Source of the DNA: Streptomyces albireticuli
Lineage (GTDB): Bacteria; Actinomycetota; Actinomycetes; Streptomycetales; Streptomycetaceae
DNA length: 64,000 bases
NCBI RefSeq assembly: GCF_002192455.1
Contig: NZ_CP021744.1
Location: 6,534,501 to 6,598,500 of the forward strand
Direction of reading: 5' to 3'
Shown: positions 53,493 through 62,211 of the stretch, in pieces
Layout of the letters: every line of letters starts with the position of its first letter
How positions within the stretch are numbered: position 1 is the first letter of the stretch
Notes under the pieces: generated by a model
Told to the model about the DNA's origin: nothing
Seen by the model: the letters and a program-made list of their open reading frames with translations, nothing else
Database searches by the model: none
Position numbers and translations under genes: made by a program

Positions 53493-54320
53493 ATGGCACT
53501 CTCCCGCTACCACGCCCCCATCTCCCACCCCGGCCTGACCGCCCTCAAGAAGCGCATCGAACCCGTCCGCACCGAGGTCGTCCGCCACCCCGTCTACCGC
53601 GCCGTCACCACCGCGTCCGCCGCGCGCGTCTTCATGGAGCACCACGTCTTCGCCGTCTGGGACTTCATGTCGCTGCTCACCAGCCTCCAGCGGCTCCTCA
53701 CCTGCGTCCGCGTGCCCTGGGTCCCCGAGGGCCCGGCGGCCGGCCGGCGGCTGATCAACGAGATCGTCCTGGTGGAGGAGAGCGACGAGCTCGGGGACGG
53801 CTACCTCAGCCACTTCGAGCTCTACCGCGCCGGCATGGCCGACGCGGGCGCCGACACCGGGCCGATCGACTCCTTCGTCCAGGCCCTGCGCGAGGGCGTC
53901 CCCGTCACCAAGGCCCTGGAGGAGGCCGGGGCGCCCCGGGCCTCCGCCGACTTCCTCGCGGCCACCTGGAGCGTGCTGGAGCACGAGCCCGTGCACTGCC
54001 AGGCGGCCGTCTTCGCCTTCGGCCGGGAGGACCTGATCCCCGAGATGTTCGAACAGGTCGTCCGCATCGAGGACCCGCACGCCACCCTGACCCGCTTCAA
54101 GGACTACCTGGCCCGCCACATCGAGGTCGACGCCGACGAACACACCCCGATGGCCATGCACCTGCTCGTGGAACTGTGCGGTGACGACCCCGGCCGGTGG
54201 GACGAGTGCGCCCACGCCGCCGAGGACGCCCTCCGCGCCCGCGCCCGCCTGTGGACCGCCGTCCTCGACGCGGTCCGCGACACCGACCGCACCGGCGGCG
54301 GGCCCGCGCCCCGACGATGA
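53493..54320 (+). CDS. DUF3050 protein, haem-oxygenase-like fold (possible di-iron oxidase)
   Basis: A 275-aa all-helical protein matching DUF3050. Conserved-looking ligand sites are 'FMEHHVFAVWDFMSLL' (E49, H50, H51), 'EIVLVEESDE' (E95/E96), H107, VLEHEPVH (E163/H164) and RHIEVDADEH (H209, D213, H217). The family belongs to the haem-oxygenase superfamily, which includes non-haem di-iron oxidases that desaturate, cleave or N-oxygenate amino-acid substrates. Whether this protein binds two irons is inference from the His/Glu pattern. The two ferredoxins upstream would be suitable electron donors. The stop overlaps the aldehyde dehydrogenase start (ATGA). Confidence 0.82.
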   Translation: MALSRYHAPISHPGLTALKKRIEPVRTEVVRHPVYRAVTTASAARVFMEHHVFAVWDFMSLLTSLQRLLTCVRVPWVPEGPAAGRRLINEIVLVEESDELGDGYLSHFELYRAGMADAGADTGPIDSFVQALREGVPVTKALEEAGAPRASADFLAATWSVLEHEPVHCQAAVFAFGREDLIPEMFEQVVRIEDPHATLTRFKDYLARHIEVDADEHTPMAMHLLVELCGDDPGRWDECAHAAEDALRARARLWTAVLDAVRDTDRTGGGPAPRR

Positions 54321-55729
54321 ACCCCGTCCCCCAGGGGGTGCGCCGGCCCGGCCGGCGCGCCCCCGCCCCCTTTCTGGAGGCCGAGACCGTGCTCACCGAC
54401 CCGAGGAACGGCCGCGACCGGCTGCGCCCCACCGTCTCCGGCCGGCGCGCCGTCGACGCGGCCGTCCGCGCCGCCCGTGCCGCGCTCCCCGCCTGGGCCG
54501 GGCTGACGACGGGCGAGCGGTCCCGCCGGCTGCTGCGCCTGGCCTCGGCCATGGAGGACGACGCCGAGCGGTTCGTCCGCGCGGAGCGGGCCGGCACCGG
54601 CAAGCCCGCCGCCGAGGCGGCGGGCGAGCTCGAACAGTGCGTCGACCTCGTCCGGTTCTACGCCGGCGCCGTCCGCGCCGACCTCGCCCCCGGCGGCGGG
54701 CACCGGCTGCCCGGCCGGGAGAGCTGGGTGCGCTGGGAGCCGCTCGGCGTCGTCGCCGCGGTCGTCCCCTGGAACTACCCGCTCCTGATGGCGGTGTGGC
54801 GGTTCGCGCCCGCCCTCGCGGCCGGCAACACCGTCGTCCTCAAGCCGGCCGGCACCACCCCGGACAGCGCGCTGCTGGCCGCCGCGCACGCCCGCGAGAC
54901 CCTGGGCGCCGACGTCCTCACCGCGCTGCCCGGCGGCCGTACCACCGGCCGGCTGCTCGTCGGCCACGACGGCGTGGACGGCATCGCCTTCACCGGCAGC
55001 CGCGCGGGCGGCCTGGACGTCGCGGCCCGCGCCGGGCTGCGCAAGGTGAGCCTGGAGCTCGGCGGCAACTGCGCGGCGCTCGTCCTCCCCGACGCCCCCG
55101 GGTACACCTACGAGCGGCTGGTGCGCGCCGTCACCTACAACGCCGGCCAGAGCTGCGCCGCCCCCGCGCGGGTGCTGACGCTCCGGGAGTCCTACGAGCG
55201 GACGGTCGCCGGTCTCGCCACGGCGATGGGGCGGCGGCGGGCCGGCCGGGACTTCGGCCCGCTCAACAACCCCGAGCAGCTCAAGCGCTTCGACGGGATC
55301 GTCGACGCCAGCCGGGCCGGCGCCCGGTACGCGGGCGACGTCGCCACGGCCGAGGACGAGAGCGGCGGCTACTGGCGGCCCGGCACGATCCTCGCCGACC
55401 TGCCGGACGACGACCCGGCCGTCCTGGAGGAGGTCTTCGGGCCGGTGCTCACCGTCCAGGCCTTCGACGGCCCGGACGCGCTGGTCGAGGCCGCCAACGG
55501 GGTGCCGCACGCGCTGGCCGCCAGCGTGTGGGGCCGGGCCGTGCCGGAGGTGCTCGGCCTCGCCACCCGGCTGGACGCGGGGGAGGTGTGGGTCAACTGC
55601 CACCTGGAACAGACCGGGGAGCTGCCGCACGGCGGGCGCCGGCAGTCCGGCAACGGCACGGACCTGAGCGTGCTGGCCGTCACCGAGTACCAGCGGCCCA
55701 AGACCGTGACCGTCAGCCTGGAGGAGTGA
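54317..55729 (+). CDS. Aldehyde dehydrogenase family oxidoreductase
   Basis: A 470-aa NAD(P)-dependent aldehyde dehydrogenase. Features are VVPWNYPLLMAVWRFAPALA (cofactor-binding), the general-base motif LELGGN, the catalytic Cys in NAGQSCAAPARV and the late 'EEVFGPVLTVQAFD'. It oxidises an aldehyde to a carboxylic acid, probably providing the carboxylate that one of the ATP-grasp ligases activates, or detoxifying a cleavage product. It is coupled to the DUF3050 gene by ATGA. The first 20 residues are Arg/Pro-rich and could be shorter in vivo. Confidence 0.93.
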   Translation: MNPVPQGVRRPGRRAPAPFLEAETVLTDPRNGRDRLRPTVSGRRAVDAAVRAARAALPAWAGLTTGERSRRLLRLASAMEDDAERFVRAERAGTGKPAAEAAGELEQCVDLVRFYAGAVRADLAPGGGHRLPGRESWVRWEPLGVVAAVVPWNYPLLMAVWRFAPALAAGNTVVLKPAGTTPDSALLAAAHARETLGADVLTALPGGRTTGRLLVGHDGVDGIAFTGSRAGGLDVAARAGLRKVSLELGGNCAALVLPDAPGYTYERLVRAVTYNAGQSCAAPARVLTLRESYERTVAGLATAMGRRRAGRDFGPLNNPEQLKRFDGIVDASRAGARYAGDVATAEDESGGYWRPGTILADLPDDDPAVLEEVFGPVLTVQAFDGPDALVEAANGVPHALAASVWGRAVPEVLGLATRLDAGEVWVNCHLEQTGELPHGGRRQSGNGTDLSVLAVTEYQRPKTVTVSLEE

Positions 55730-55759
55730 CGGCGGAGTGACGGCGGAGCGGCCGGGCCG

Positions 55760-56530
55760 TCACGGGTGCGTGGCGGCCTCCGCGCCGTCGAAGCGGGCGA
55801 GGACGTAGAGCGCCTCGCCGGTCAGCTCGCTCGCGGCGGCGGCCGTGTTGTCGTACATGGCGAGCACGGTGAACCCGTGTGCCGTCAGATAGCCCTCCAG
55901 CTCCTTGGGGAAGAGCAGCCGGAACCGCACGTGGTCCCGCAGCGGCGGTCGGCCGGGGATGCGCCAGTCGCGGGTGCGGACCAGGAGCTGGTTGCGGCGG
56001 TCGAGGCGGTAGTCGGCCTCGGCCGTGGCCCGGAACGCGGGGGTGTCGATGGTGAAGCGCTGCTGGAAGGCGTGCCCCTCGGGGGTGGCGATGGCGTTGG
56101 GCACGTGCAGGAACAGCAGGGTGCCGGGCGCGGAGTGCGCCGCGTAGGCCGCCATCGCGCGGTGCAGGTCGGCGTTGCTGTGGATGTTGGAGAGCGCCCA
56201 GCCCAGACAGGTGACGGCGGCGAACGTCCGGCCGAGGCGCAGCGCGCGCATGTCGCCGACGCGGAAGTCCAGTCCGGGCCGGCGGCCCCGGGCGAAGGTG
56301 ACCATGGCGTCCTGGTAGTCGACGCCGACGCAGTCGTAGCCCGCTTCCGTGAAGTACTCCAGGTGCCGGCCGGTGCCGCAGCCGATGTCGAGCAGGGTGC
56401 CGGGCGCCGGGGCGCCGTGCTCGGCGAAGAGCCGCCGGCACATGCCCGGGATGTCCGTCTCGGTGTCGGGGTAGATCTCCTCGTACAGCTCCGGGTGGTC
56501 GTAGAGCAGGTTGCTGAGCAAGGGGTCCAT
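55760..56530 (-). CDS. SAM-dependent methyltransferase of the ATP-grasp cluster
   Basis: A 256-aa class I methyltransferase with motif I LLDIGCGTGRH, the 'CVGVDYQDAM' acidic strand and a hydrophobic CLGWALSNIHS post-motif. The start at 56530 follows GGAGGG. It lies 70 bases downstream of ATP-grasp paralogue 2 on the same strand and is probably co-transcribed with it. It converges on the aldehyde dehydrogenase operon with 30 bases between stops. A small-molecule N-, O- or C-methylation is likely; the site is unknown. Confidence 0.87.
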   Translation of the reverse strand: MDPLLSNLLYDHPELYEEIYPDTETDIPGMCRRLFAEHGAPAPGTLLDIGCGTGRHLEYFTEAGYDCVGVDYQDAMVTFARGRRPGLDFRVGDMRALRLGRTFAAVTCLGWALSNIHSNADLHRAMAAYAAHSAPGTLLFLHVPNAIATPEGHAFQQRFTIDTPAFRATAEADYRLDRRNQLLVRTRDWRIPGRPPLRDHVRFRLLFPKELEGYLTAHGFTVLAMYDNTAAAASELTGEALYVLARFDGAEAATHP

Positions 56531-56600
56531 GAGGTTCCCTCCGCGGGCCCGTGGTGCCGGTGCGTCGCCGGCGCCCTGCCCGGCGGCCGCCGGTCGCGGT

Positions 56601-57842
56601 TCAGTCGGTGTCGAAGATGATCCGTGAGGCGAGGGACGTGGCCAGGGTGTCGACGCCGTCGGGGGTGCCGGAGACGGCGACGAAGACGCCCGAGCGGGTG
56701 TAGGAGTCGTTCGCCCGGCCGATGAGGTCGCCGGGAGCGACCTGGAGGTGCGCGGCGACGACGGCGGGGTGCCGGGCGACCTCCTCCCAGCCGCGCACGG
56801 CGCGCAGCCGCCCGGCGGGGGCGAGGAGGAACTCGGCGCGGGCGCTGCCGGCCGGTTCGGGGACGGGCCGGGGGGCGTCGCCGAGCAGGTCGTCGAGGAG
56901 CGCGCCGTAGAGCTCCAGGCCGGGCCGGGTGTGTTCGACGAGGGCGTGGATGTAGTCGCCGCCGCCGCGGTCGTGGAGCTCGCCGAGGACGATCCCCGAG
57001 GCGGTCACCCAGAACTCGACGTGGAAGATGCCGCGGGTGACGCCCACGGCGGTCAGCGCGCGGCCGACGGCGGCGCGGGCGGCGGCGGCCGTCGGCCCGT
57101 CGAGCCCGGCCGGCACCCGCTGGCTGACCTCGACGAACCCGTCGGCCGTGCCCTTGCGGGTGAGCGCGAGGACCTGGGGTTCGCCGCCCACCACGACGCC
57201 TTCCGCCGAGTACTCGGCGCCCTCCACGAAGGTCTCGGCCAGGAAGTACGGGGACGGTGGCAGCGGGCCCATGGCCGGGGGCGGCGCGGCGAACCGGGCG
57301 AGGGCGGCGGGCAGTTCCCGGGGGTCGTCGACGCGTGAGACGCCGATGCCGGCCAGGCCGTCCCGGGGTTTGACGATCCAGGGGCCCGGGCCGGTGTCGC
57401 GCATGAAGCGCCCGGCGTCGGCCGCGTCGCGGCACAGGGCGGTGCGCGGCTGGGGGAACCCGGCCTCGCGCAGCCGGCGGCGGCACAGGTCCTTGTTGCG
57501 GACGCGCCGGACGGCCTCGGGGTCGTTGCCGGGGAGGCCCAGCGCCCGGGCGGTCAGGGCCGCCGGGAGGACCGAGAGCTCCCGGATCGTCAGCACCGCG
57601 TCGACGGCCGGGCGGCCGGCCGCCCAGGCCCGGCAGGCGTCGCCGTCGTAGACGTCGAGTGCCACCACCTCGTCGACGAGGGAGAGCTCCTCGGGTGCCG
57701 CCCGCCGCAGGTTGGCGGCGGTGTCGGCGCCCAGCAGGCGCACCCCCCGGCGCCGGGCCTGCTCGCTGAGCCGCCGGATCTGGTCCCGGGCCCAGGGCGT
57801 CGTCGCGGTGTTGCCCATGACGAGGAGCGTCGCCTCCGACAC
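56601..57842 (-). CDS. ATP-grasp ligase, paralogue 2
   Basis: A 413-aa protein collinear with the product of 48725-49972 along its whole length, sharing blocks such as KDLCRRRLREAGFPQP, WIVKPRDGLA, EHTRPGLELYG and LRAVRGWEE. It has the same altered metal-ligand motif (GELHDRGGGDYIHAL; His replaces Asn). Differences cluster in the segment around 165-185, where substrate specificity is likely set. GTG at 57842 has GGAGGG nine bases upstream. Two such paralogues in one cluster suggest two successive or alternative amide-forming steps. Confidence 0.87.
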   Translation of the reverse strand: MSEATLLVMGNTATTPWARDQIRRLSEQARRRGVRLLGADTAANLRRAAPEELSLVDEVVALDVYDGDACRAWAAGRPAVDAVLTIRELSVLPAALTARALGLPGNDPEAVRRVRNKDLCRRRLREAGFPQPRTALCRDAADAGRFMRDTGPGPWIVKPRDGLAGIGVSRVDDPRELPAALARFAAPPPAMGPLPPSPYFLAETFVEGAEYSAEGVVVGGEPQVLALTRKGTADGFVEVSQRVPAGLDGPTAAAARAAVGRALTAVGVTRGIFHVEFWVTASGIVLGELHDRGGGDYIHALVEHTRPGLELYGALLDDLLGDAPRPVPEPAGSARAEFLLAPAGRLRAVRGWEEVARHPAVVAAHLQVAPGDLIGRANDSYTRSGVFVAVSGTPDGVDTLATSLASRIIFDTD

Positions 57843-57952
57843 GTCCCCACTCCCTCCGCTCGCGCTTCCGGATCGGGCACACCGAGTATGGCCCAGCCGC
57901 CCGCGCGCGGCGAGGGCCCCGGCGGTCCCGGCCGTCCCTAAATCAAACTAGA

Positions 57953-57990
57953 CCAAATGGTGTTTATTTGGACATATCGATTGTTTCGAT
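57953..57990. promoter_or_regulatory. Two inverted repeats upstream of the MFS exporter
   Basis: In an AT-rich patch (about 57940-57995) between the ATP-grasp and exporter genes there are CCAAAT-N7-ATTTGG (57953-57971) and ATCGA-N5-TCGAT (57976-57990). Both are symmetrical and sit 28-65 bases upstream of the exporter start. They are plausible operators for a TetR/MarR-type repressor, although no such regulator gene is present in the window. Confidence 0.45.
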
Positions 57991-58017
57991 CTTTCCGGGC
58001 GTCAAGCATGGGGTGAC

Positions 58018-59403
58018 GTGACCGAAACGACTGACACGTCCGACGCGCCTGACGGCGCGTGCGAGAAGCCCGGCGCCGCCCCGGCCGTACGATCCGTCAG
58101 GCCCGCCGATCCCCGCCGGATGCGCGCGCTCCTGCCCGACCTGACGCCCTGGCGGGCCTCCCGCGACTTCCGGCTGCTGTGGCTGGCGGGCCTGGTGACG
58201 GTCTTCGGCAGCTTCCTGACGTTCGTCGCGGTGCCCCTCCAGCTCAAGGAGCTGACCGGCTCGGCCCTCGCGGTCGGCGCGGTCGGCGCCGCCGAGCTCG
58301 TCCCCCTGATCGTCTGCGGACTGTACGGCGGCGCGCTCGCCGACGCCCTCGACCGCCGGCTGCTGATCCTCTGGACCGAGGCCGGCCTCGGCGTCCTGAC
58401 CTGCGTCCTGTTCCTCAACACCCTGCTGCCGCGGCCGCTGGTCTGGCCGCTGTACGTGGTGGCCGCGCTCGTCAGCGCGCTGACCGGGCTTCAGCGCCCC
58501 GCGCTCCAGGCGATGGTGCCCAGGATCGTCCGCCACGAGCAGCTGCCCGCCGCCACCACCCTCAACCACATGCGCTGGCAGGTCGGCGCGATCGCCGGCC
58601 CCTCCCTGGCCGGGGTGATCATCACCTTCGCCGGGGTCCGCCCCGCCTACGCCCTGGACGCCGCGACCTACGCCCTCTCGGCGGCCCTCACCCTCGGCCT
58701 GGCCCCCTCACCCGCCGCGCCCGGCGCCGCGCGGCCCTCGCTGCGGGGCGTCCTGGAAGGCGCCCGCTACGCCTGGGGCCGCACGGAACTGCTCGGCACC
58801 TACACGGTCGACCTGGCGGCGATGTTCTTCGCCTACCCGACGGCCGTGTTCCCCTTCCTCGCGGACGACCTGGGCGCGCCCTGGGCGCTCGGCCCGATGT
58901 ACGCGGCCGGCGCGGTCGGCTCCCTGGTGGTCAGCCTGACCAGCGGCTGGGCCTCCCGCGTCCACCGGCACGGCCGGATGGTGGCCGGCTCGGCGCTCGG
59001 CTGGGGCCTCGCGATGACGCTGGCGGGCTGGGCGCACGACGTCTGGCTGGTGCTGCTGTGCCTCGCGGCTGCCGGCGGCTGCGACATAGTGAGCGGCCTC
59101 TTCCGCTCGACCATGTGGGACCAGAGCATCCCGGACGAACTGCGCGGCAGGCTCGCGGGCATCGAGCTGCTCTCCTACTCCGTGGGCCCTCAGCTCGGCC
59201 AGGTCAGGGCGGGCGCCACGGCCGCGCTCACCGGCGCCCGCGCCTCGGTGTGGGCCGGCGGACTGGCCTGCCTGGTGTCCGTGGGGCTGCTCGCCGCCGC
59301 GCTGCCGAAGCTGCTCTCGTACGACCAGCGGACCGACGAACACGCCGTGCGCGTACGCGAACGGAGAGCGGCGGAGGCGACCGCCGTGGCCGAGGCGGCC
59401 TGA
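58018..59403 (+). CDS. MFS exporter of the ATP-grasp cluster
   Basis: A 461-aa MFS_3-type transporter with 12 predicted helices; the motif A loop reads GGALADALDRRLLILW. It starts with a 45-residue hydrophilic tail rich in Asp/Thr/Pro. The GTG at 58018 has only a weak GGGG upstream, and an in-frame start nearer helix 1 is possible. It is divergent from ATP-grasp paralogue 2 and is the likely exporter or resistance gene for the product of the cluster. Confidence 0.87.
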   Translation: MTETTDTSDAPDGACEKPGAAPAVRSVRPADPRRMRALLPDLTPWRASRDFRLLWLAGLVTVFGSFLTFVAVPLQLKELTGSALAVGAVGAAELVPLIVCGLYGGALADALDRRLLILWTEAGLGVLTCVLFLNTLLPRPLVWPLYVVAALVSALTGLQRPALQAMVPRIVRHEQLPAATTLNHMRWQVGAIAGPSLAGVIITFAGVRPAYALDAATYALSAALTLGLAPSPAAPGAARPSLRGVLEGARYAWGRTELLGTYTVDLAAMFFAYPTAVFPFLADDLGAPWALGPMYAAGAVGSLVVSLTSGWASRVHRHGRMVAGSALGWGLAMTLAGWAHDVWLVLLCLAAAGGCDIVSGLFRSTMWDQSIPDELRGRLAGIELLSYSVGPQLGQVRAGATAALTGARASVWAGGLACLVSVGLLAAALPKLLSYDQRTDEHAVRVRERRAAEATAVAEAA

Positions 59404-59599
59404 CACGGAGCCGACGCCGGACCGACCCCGACCTGACGTAGACCTGACGTAAAGAAAGGGTACGCACAAATGTTTCCATTTCCGTGCAACCGCACAAGCG
59501 TGCAGGTCATCTGTAGTCACGTGACGGGAAACTCCGTCGCGCAGGGTGGGCACCGAGGCCGGGGCCCGCCGTACCGCCGCCGTAGAAAGGCCGACTCAC

Positions 59600-60781
59600 G
59601 TGCACGTCGTATCGGGTCGACGCTCCGCCCTGATGGCAACCGCCCTCCTCGGTTCCCTGGCGCTCTCCGCCTGCTCCGGCGGTTCCGGTGGTGACTCCGC
59701 CGACGCCAAGGCCGAGGCCAAACTGACCGTCACCCCGGGCGGTGGTACGGACGTCGCGCTCGGCACCCCGATCACGGTGAAGGCCGACGGCGGCCGGATA
59801 ACCAAGGTGGAGGCCAAGGACGACAAGGGCAACGAGGTCACCGGCCGGGTGGCCGAGGACGGCTCGACCTGGACCTCCGACGGCAAGGCCGGCCCGAAGA
59901 CGACCTACACCGTGCGCGCCACGGCCAAGAGCGGCAAGGACGGCAAGGGCAAGGAGACCTCCTCGACCGCCACCTTCACCACGCAGCAGGCGCCCAGCGT
60001 CAACAAGCTGACGAACGCTCCGGCCAACGGCCAGACCGTCGGCACCGGCATGCCGGTCTCCATCCTCTTCGACCACCCGGTCGACAAGAGCAAGCGCGCC
60101 GACATAGAGAAGTCCCTGACGGTCAACTCCACGCCGAAGGTGGAGGGCGCCTGGGGCTGGGTCAAGGACTGGTCGGGCCAGGACCGCATCGACTGGCGGC
60201 CCAAGGACCCGTGGCCCGCCGGGACCAAGGTCAAGGTGAAGGGCCTGCTGTCCGGTGTGAACTCCGGCGAGGGCGGCTGGTTCGCGAAGAACTACGACTT
60301 CGGCTTCACCATAGGCGCCGACCACAAGGCCGTCATCGACGTCCCCTCGCACACCCTGACGATGTTCGAGGACGGCAAGCCCGTGGGCACGATCAAGGGC
60401 TCCGCCGGTTCCCCCGTCGACCCCACCCGCGGTGGCATCCACACCGTCCGCAGCAAGAACGCCGACGAGACCATGGACTCCTCCACCATCGGCCACGGCA
60501 ACGAGTGGATGCTCGACTCGAAGTGGGTCACCCACCTCACCGCCTCCGGCACCTTCCTGCACTCCGCGCCCTGGAACCAGTCGATCGGCGTGGAGAACAA
60601 CAGCCACGGCTGCTTCGGCATGACCACGTCGGACGCGAAGCGGGTCTACGACTTCCTGCCGATCGGCTCCACCGTCGAGGTCAAGAACACCACCAGCACC
60701 AAGGTGACGGACCCGGGGAACGGGCTGTCGGTCTGGATGGAGACGTGGGACCAGTGGCAGAAGCGGTCGGCGCTGAAGTAG
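59600..60781 (+). CDS. L,D-transpeptidase lipoprotein with Ig-like domains
   Basis: A 393-aa exported lipoprotein (lipobox ALSAC, Cys25). Two Ig-like domains (about 40-130 and 131-240) precede a YkuD catalytic domain with HS-x-W and the active-site motif S335-H336-G337-C338, plus the upstream H321. These enzymes make 3-3 cross-links in peptidoglycan, which are abundant in Streptomyces and mycobacteria. GTG at 59600 has AGAAAGG nine bases upstream; an upstream GTG at 59546 would place extra residues before the signal peptide. A terminator hairpin follows. Confidence 0.92.
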   Translation: MHVVSGRRSALMATALLGSLALSACSGGSGGDSADAKAEAKLTVTPGGGTDVALGTPITVKADGGRITKVEAKDDKGNEVTGRVAEDGSTWTSDGKAGPKTTYTVRATAKSGKDGKGKETSSTATFTTQQAPSVNKLTNAPANGQTVGTGMPVSILFDHPVDKSKRADIEKSLTVNSTPKVEGAWGWVKDWSGQDRIDWRPKDPWPAGTKVKVKGLLSGVNSGEGGWFAKNYDFGFTIGADHKAVIDVPSHTLTMFEDGKPVGTIKGSAGSPVDPTRGGIHTVRSKNADETMDSSTIGHGNEWMLDSKWVTHLTASGTFLHSAPWNQSIGVENNSHGCFGMTTSDAKRVYDFLPIGSTVEVKNTTSTKVTDPGNGLSVWMETWDQWQKRSALK

Positions 60782-60853
60782 CGCCGTAGGTTCCGGGCCC
60801 CGCCCCCACCACCTCGGCGCGCCGGCCGAGCACCTCCCGCGCACCGTCCCCGA

Positions 60854-60890
60854 GCGCCGGACGGGCTGGATCTTCCAGCCCGTCCGGCGC
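60854..60890. terminator. Hairpin related to the Streptomyces intergenic repeat
   Basis: A perfect 17-base stem (60854-60870 / 60874-60890) with a three-base loop follows the L,D-transpeptidase gene. The arm shares the 'CGCCGGACGGGCTG' core with the repeat at 3092-3119, so it is a second copy of that element, here probably acting as a terminator. Confidence 0.7.
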
Positions 60891-61044
60891 TTCGTGGTCC
60901 GGCGCCGGAGGTGGTGTCCGGGCGCGGGGCGGAGCCCCCCTCCGCCGCTTCCGCCCCCTCTGTCACTCCCATCGAGTACCGTGCAGGGTCGGTGTCGACC
61001 CGGAGCGCGGAGGAGCGGAGCAGCATGCAGGGCGGAGCCCCCTC

Positions 61045-62211
61045 TTGAGAATCCTGCACACGTCCGACTGGCACCTGGGCCGCTCCTTCCACCGGATCAG
61101 CCTGCTCCGCGCCCAGCGCGACTTCGTCGAGCACCTCGTCGCCACCGTCCGTGAGCACGAGGTCGACGCCGTCCTCGTCGCCGGGGACGTCTACGACCGG
61201 GCCGTACCGCCGCTCGCCGCCGTCGAGCTCTTCGACGAGGCCCTGCACCGGCTCGCCGACGTCGGCGTGCCCACCGTGATGATCTCCGGCAACCACGACT
61301 CGCCGCGCCGCCTCGGCGTCGGCGCCGGCCTCATCGAGCGGGCCGGGATCCACCTGCGCACCGACCCGGCCGGCTGCGGCACCCCCGTGCTGCTCGCCGA
61401 CGCCCACGGCGACGTCGCCTTCTACGGGCTGCCCTATCTGGAGCCCGCCCTCGTCCGCGAGGAGCTCGGTGCCCGCCGCGGCGGGCACACGGCCGTGCTG
61501 GAGGCCGCCATGGAGCGGGTCCGGGCCGACCTCGCCGCCCGGCCCGCCGGCACCCGGTCCGTGGTCCTCGCGCACGCCTTCGTCGCCGGCGGCGCCACCA
61601 GCGACAGCGAGCGCGACATCACCGTCGGGGGCGTCGCCTCCGTACCCGCCGAGGTCTTCGCCGGCGTCGACTACACCGCCCTCGGCCACCTGCACGGCTG
61701 CCAGACCATCACCGAGCGTGTCCGCTACTCCGGCTCCCCGCTCGCCTACTCCTTCTCCGAGGCCGACCACCGCAAGACCATGTGGCTGATCGACCTCGAC
61801 GCCCACGGCGGCGTCACCGGCGAGCGCCTCGACTGCCCGGTGCCCCGGCGCCTCGCCCGGATCCGCGGCCGCCTCGACGACCTGCTCCGCGACCCCGCCC
61901 TCGACCGCCACGAGGACGCCTGGGTCGAGGCCACCCTCACCGACCCGCACCGCCCCGACGAGCCCATGGCCCGGCTCGCCGCCCGCTTCCCGCACGTCGT
62001 GAGCCTCGCCCTGGAGCCCGACCGGGCGCCGGAGGACCCGCTCGCCTCCTACGCCCAGCGGCTGCGGAACCGCAGCGACCAGCAGATCGCGGAGGACTTC
62101 GTGGCCCACGTGCGCGCCGGGCGCGGCCCCGACCACGAGGAGCGCGCCGTGCTCACCGCCGCCCTCGACGCCGTACGGCTGGACGACACCGCCCGCGAGG
62201 TCGCCCGGTGA
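61045..62211 (+). CDS. sbcD: Exonuclease subunit SbcD
   Basis: A 388-aa metallophosphoesterase, the nuclease subunit of SbcCD (Mre11-type), which cleaves hairpin and palindromic DNA. Motifs are RILHTSDWHLG (D8, H10), VLVAGDVYD, SGNHDS, and the GHLHGCQ segment with metal-binding His residues. The start is TTG at 61045: it gives exactly the conserved MRILHTSDWHLG N-terminus and has GGAG upstream. It overlaps sbcC by GTGA. Confidence 0.95.
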   Translation: MRILHTSDWHLGRSFHRISLLRAQRDFVEHLVATVREHEVDAVLVAGDVYDRAVPPLAAVELFDEALHRLADVGVPTVMISGNHDSPRRLGVGAGLIERAGIHLRTDPAGCGTPVLLADAHGDVAFYGLPYLEPALVREELGARRGGHTAVLEAAMERVRADLAARPAGTRSVVLAHAFVAGGATSDSERDITVGGVASVPAEVFAGVDYTALGHLHGCQTITERVRYSGSPLAYSFSEADHRKTMWLIDLDAHGGVTGERLDCPVPRRLARIRGRLDDLLRDPALDRHEDAWVEATLTDPHRPDEPMARLAARFPHVVSLALEPDRAPEDPLASYAQRLRNRSDQQIAEDFVAHVRAGRGPDHEERAVLTAALDAVRLDDTAREVAR

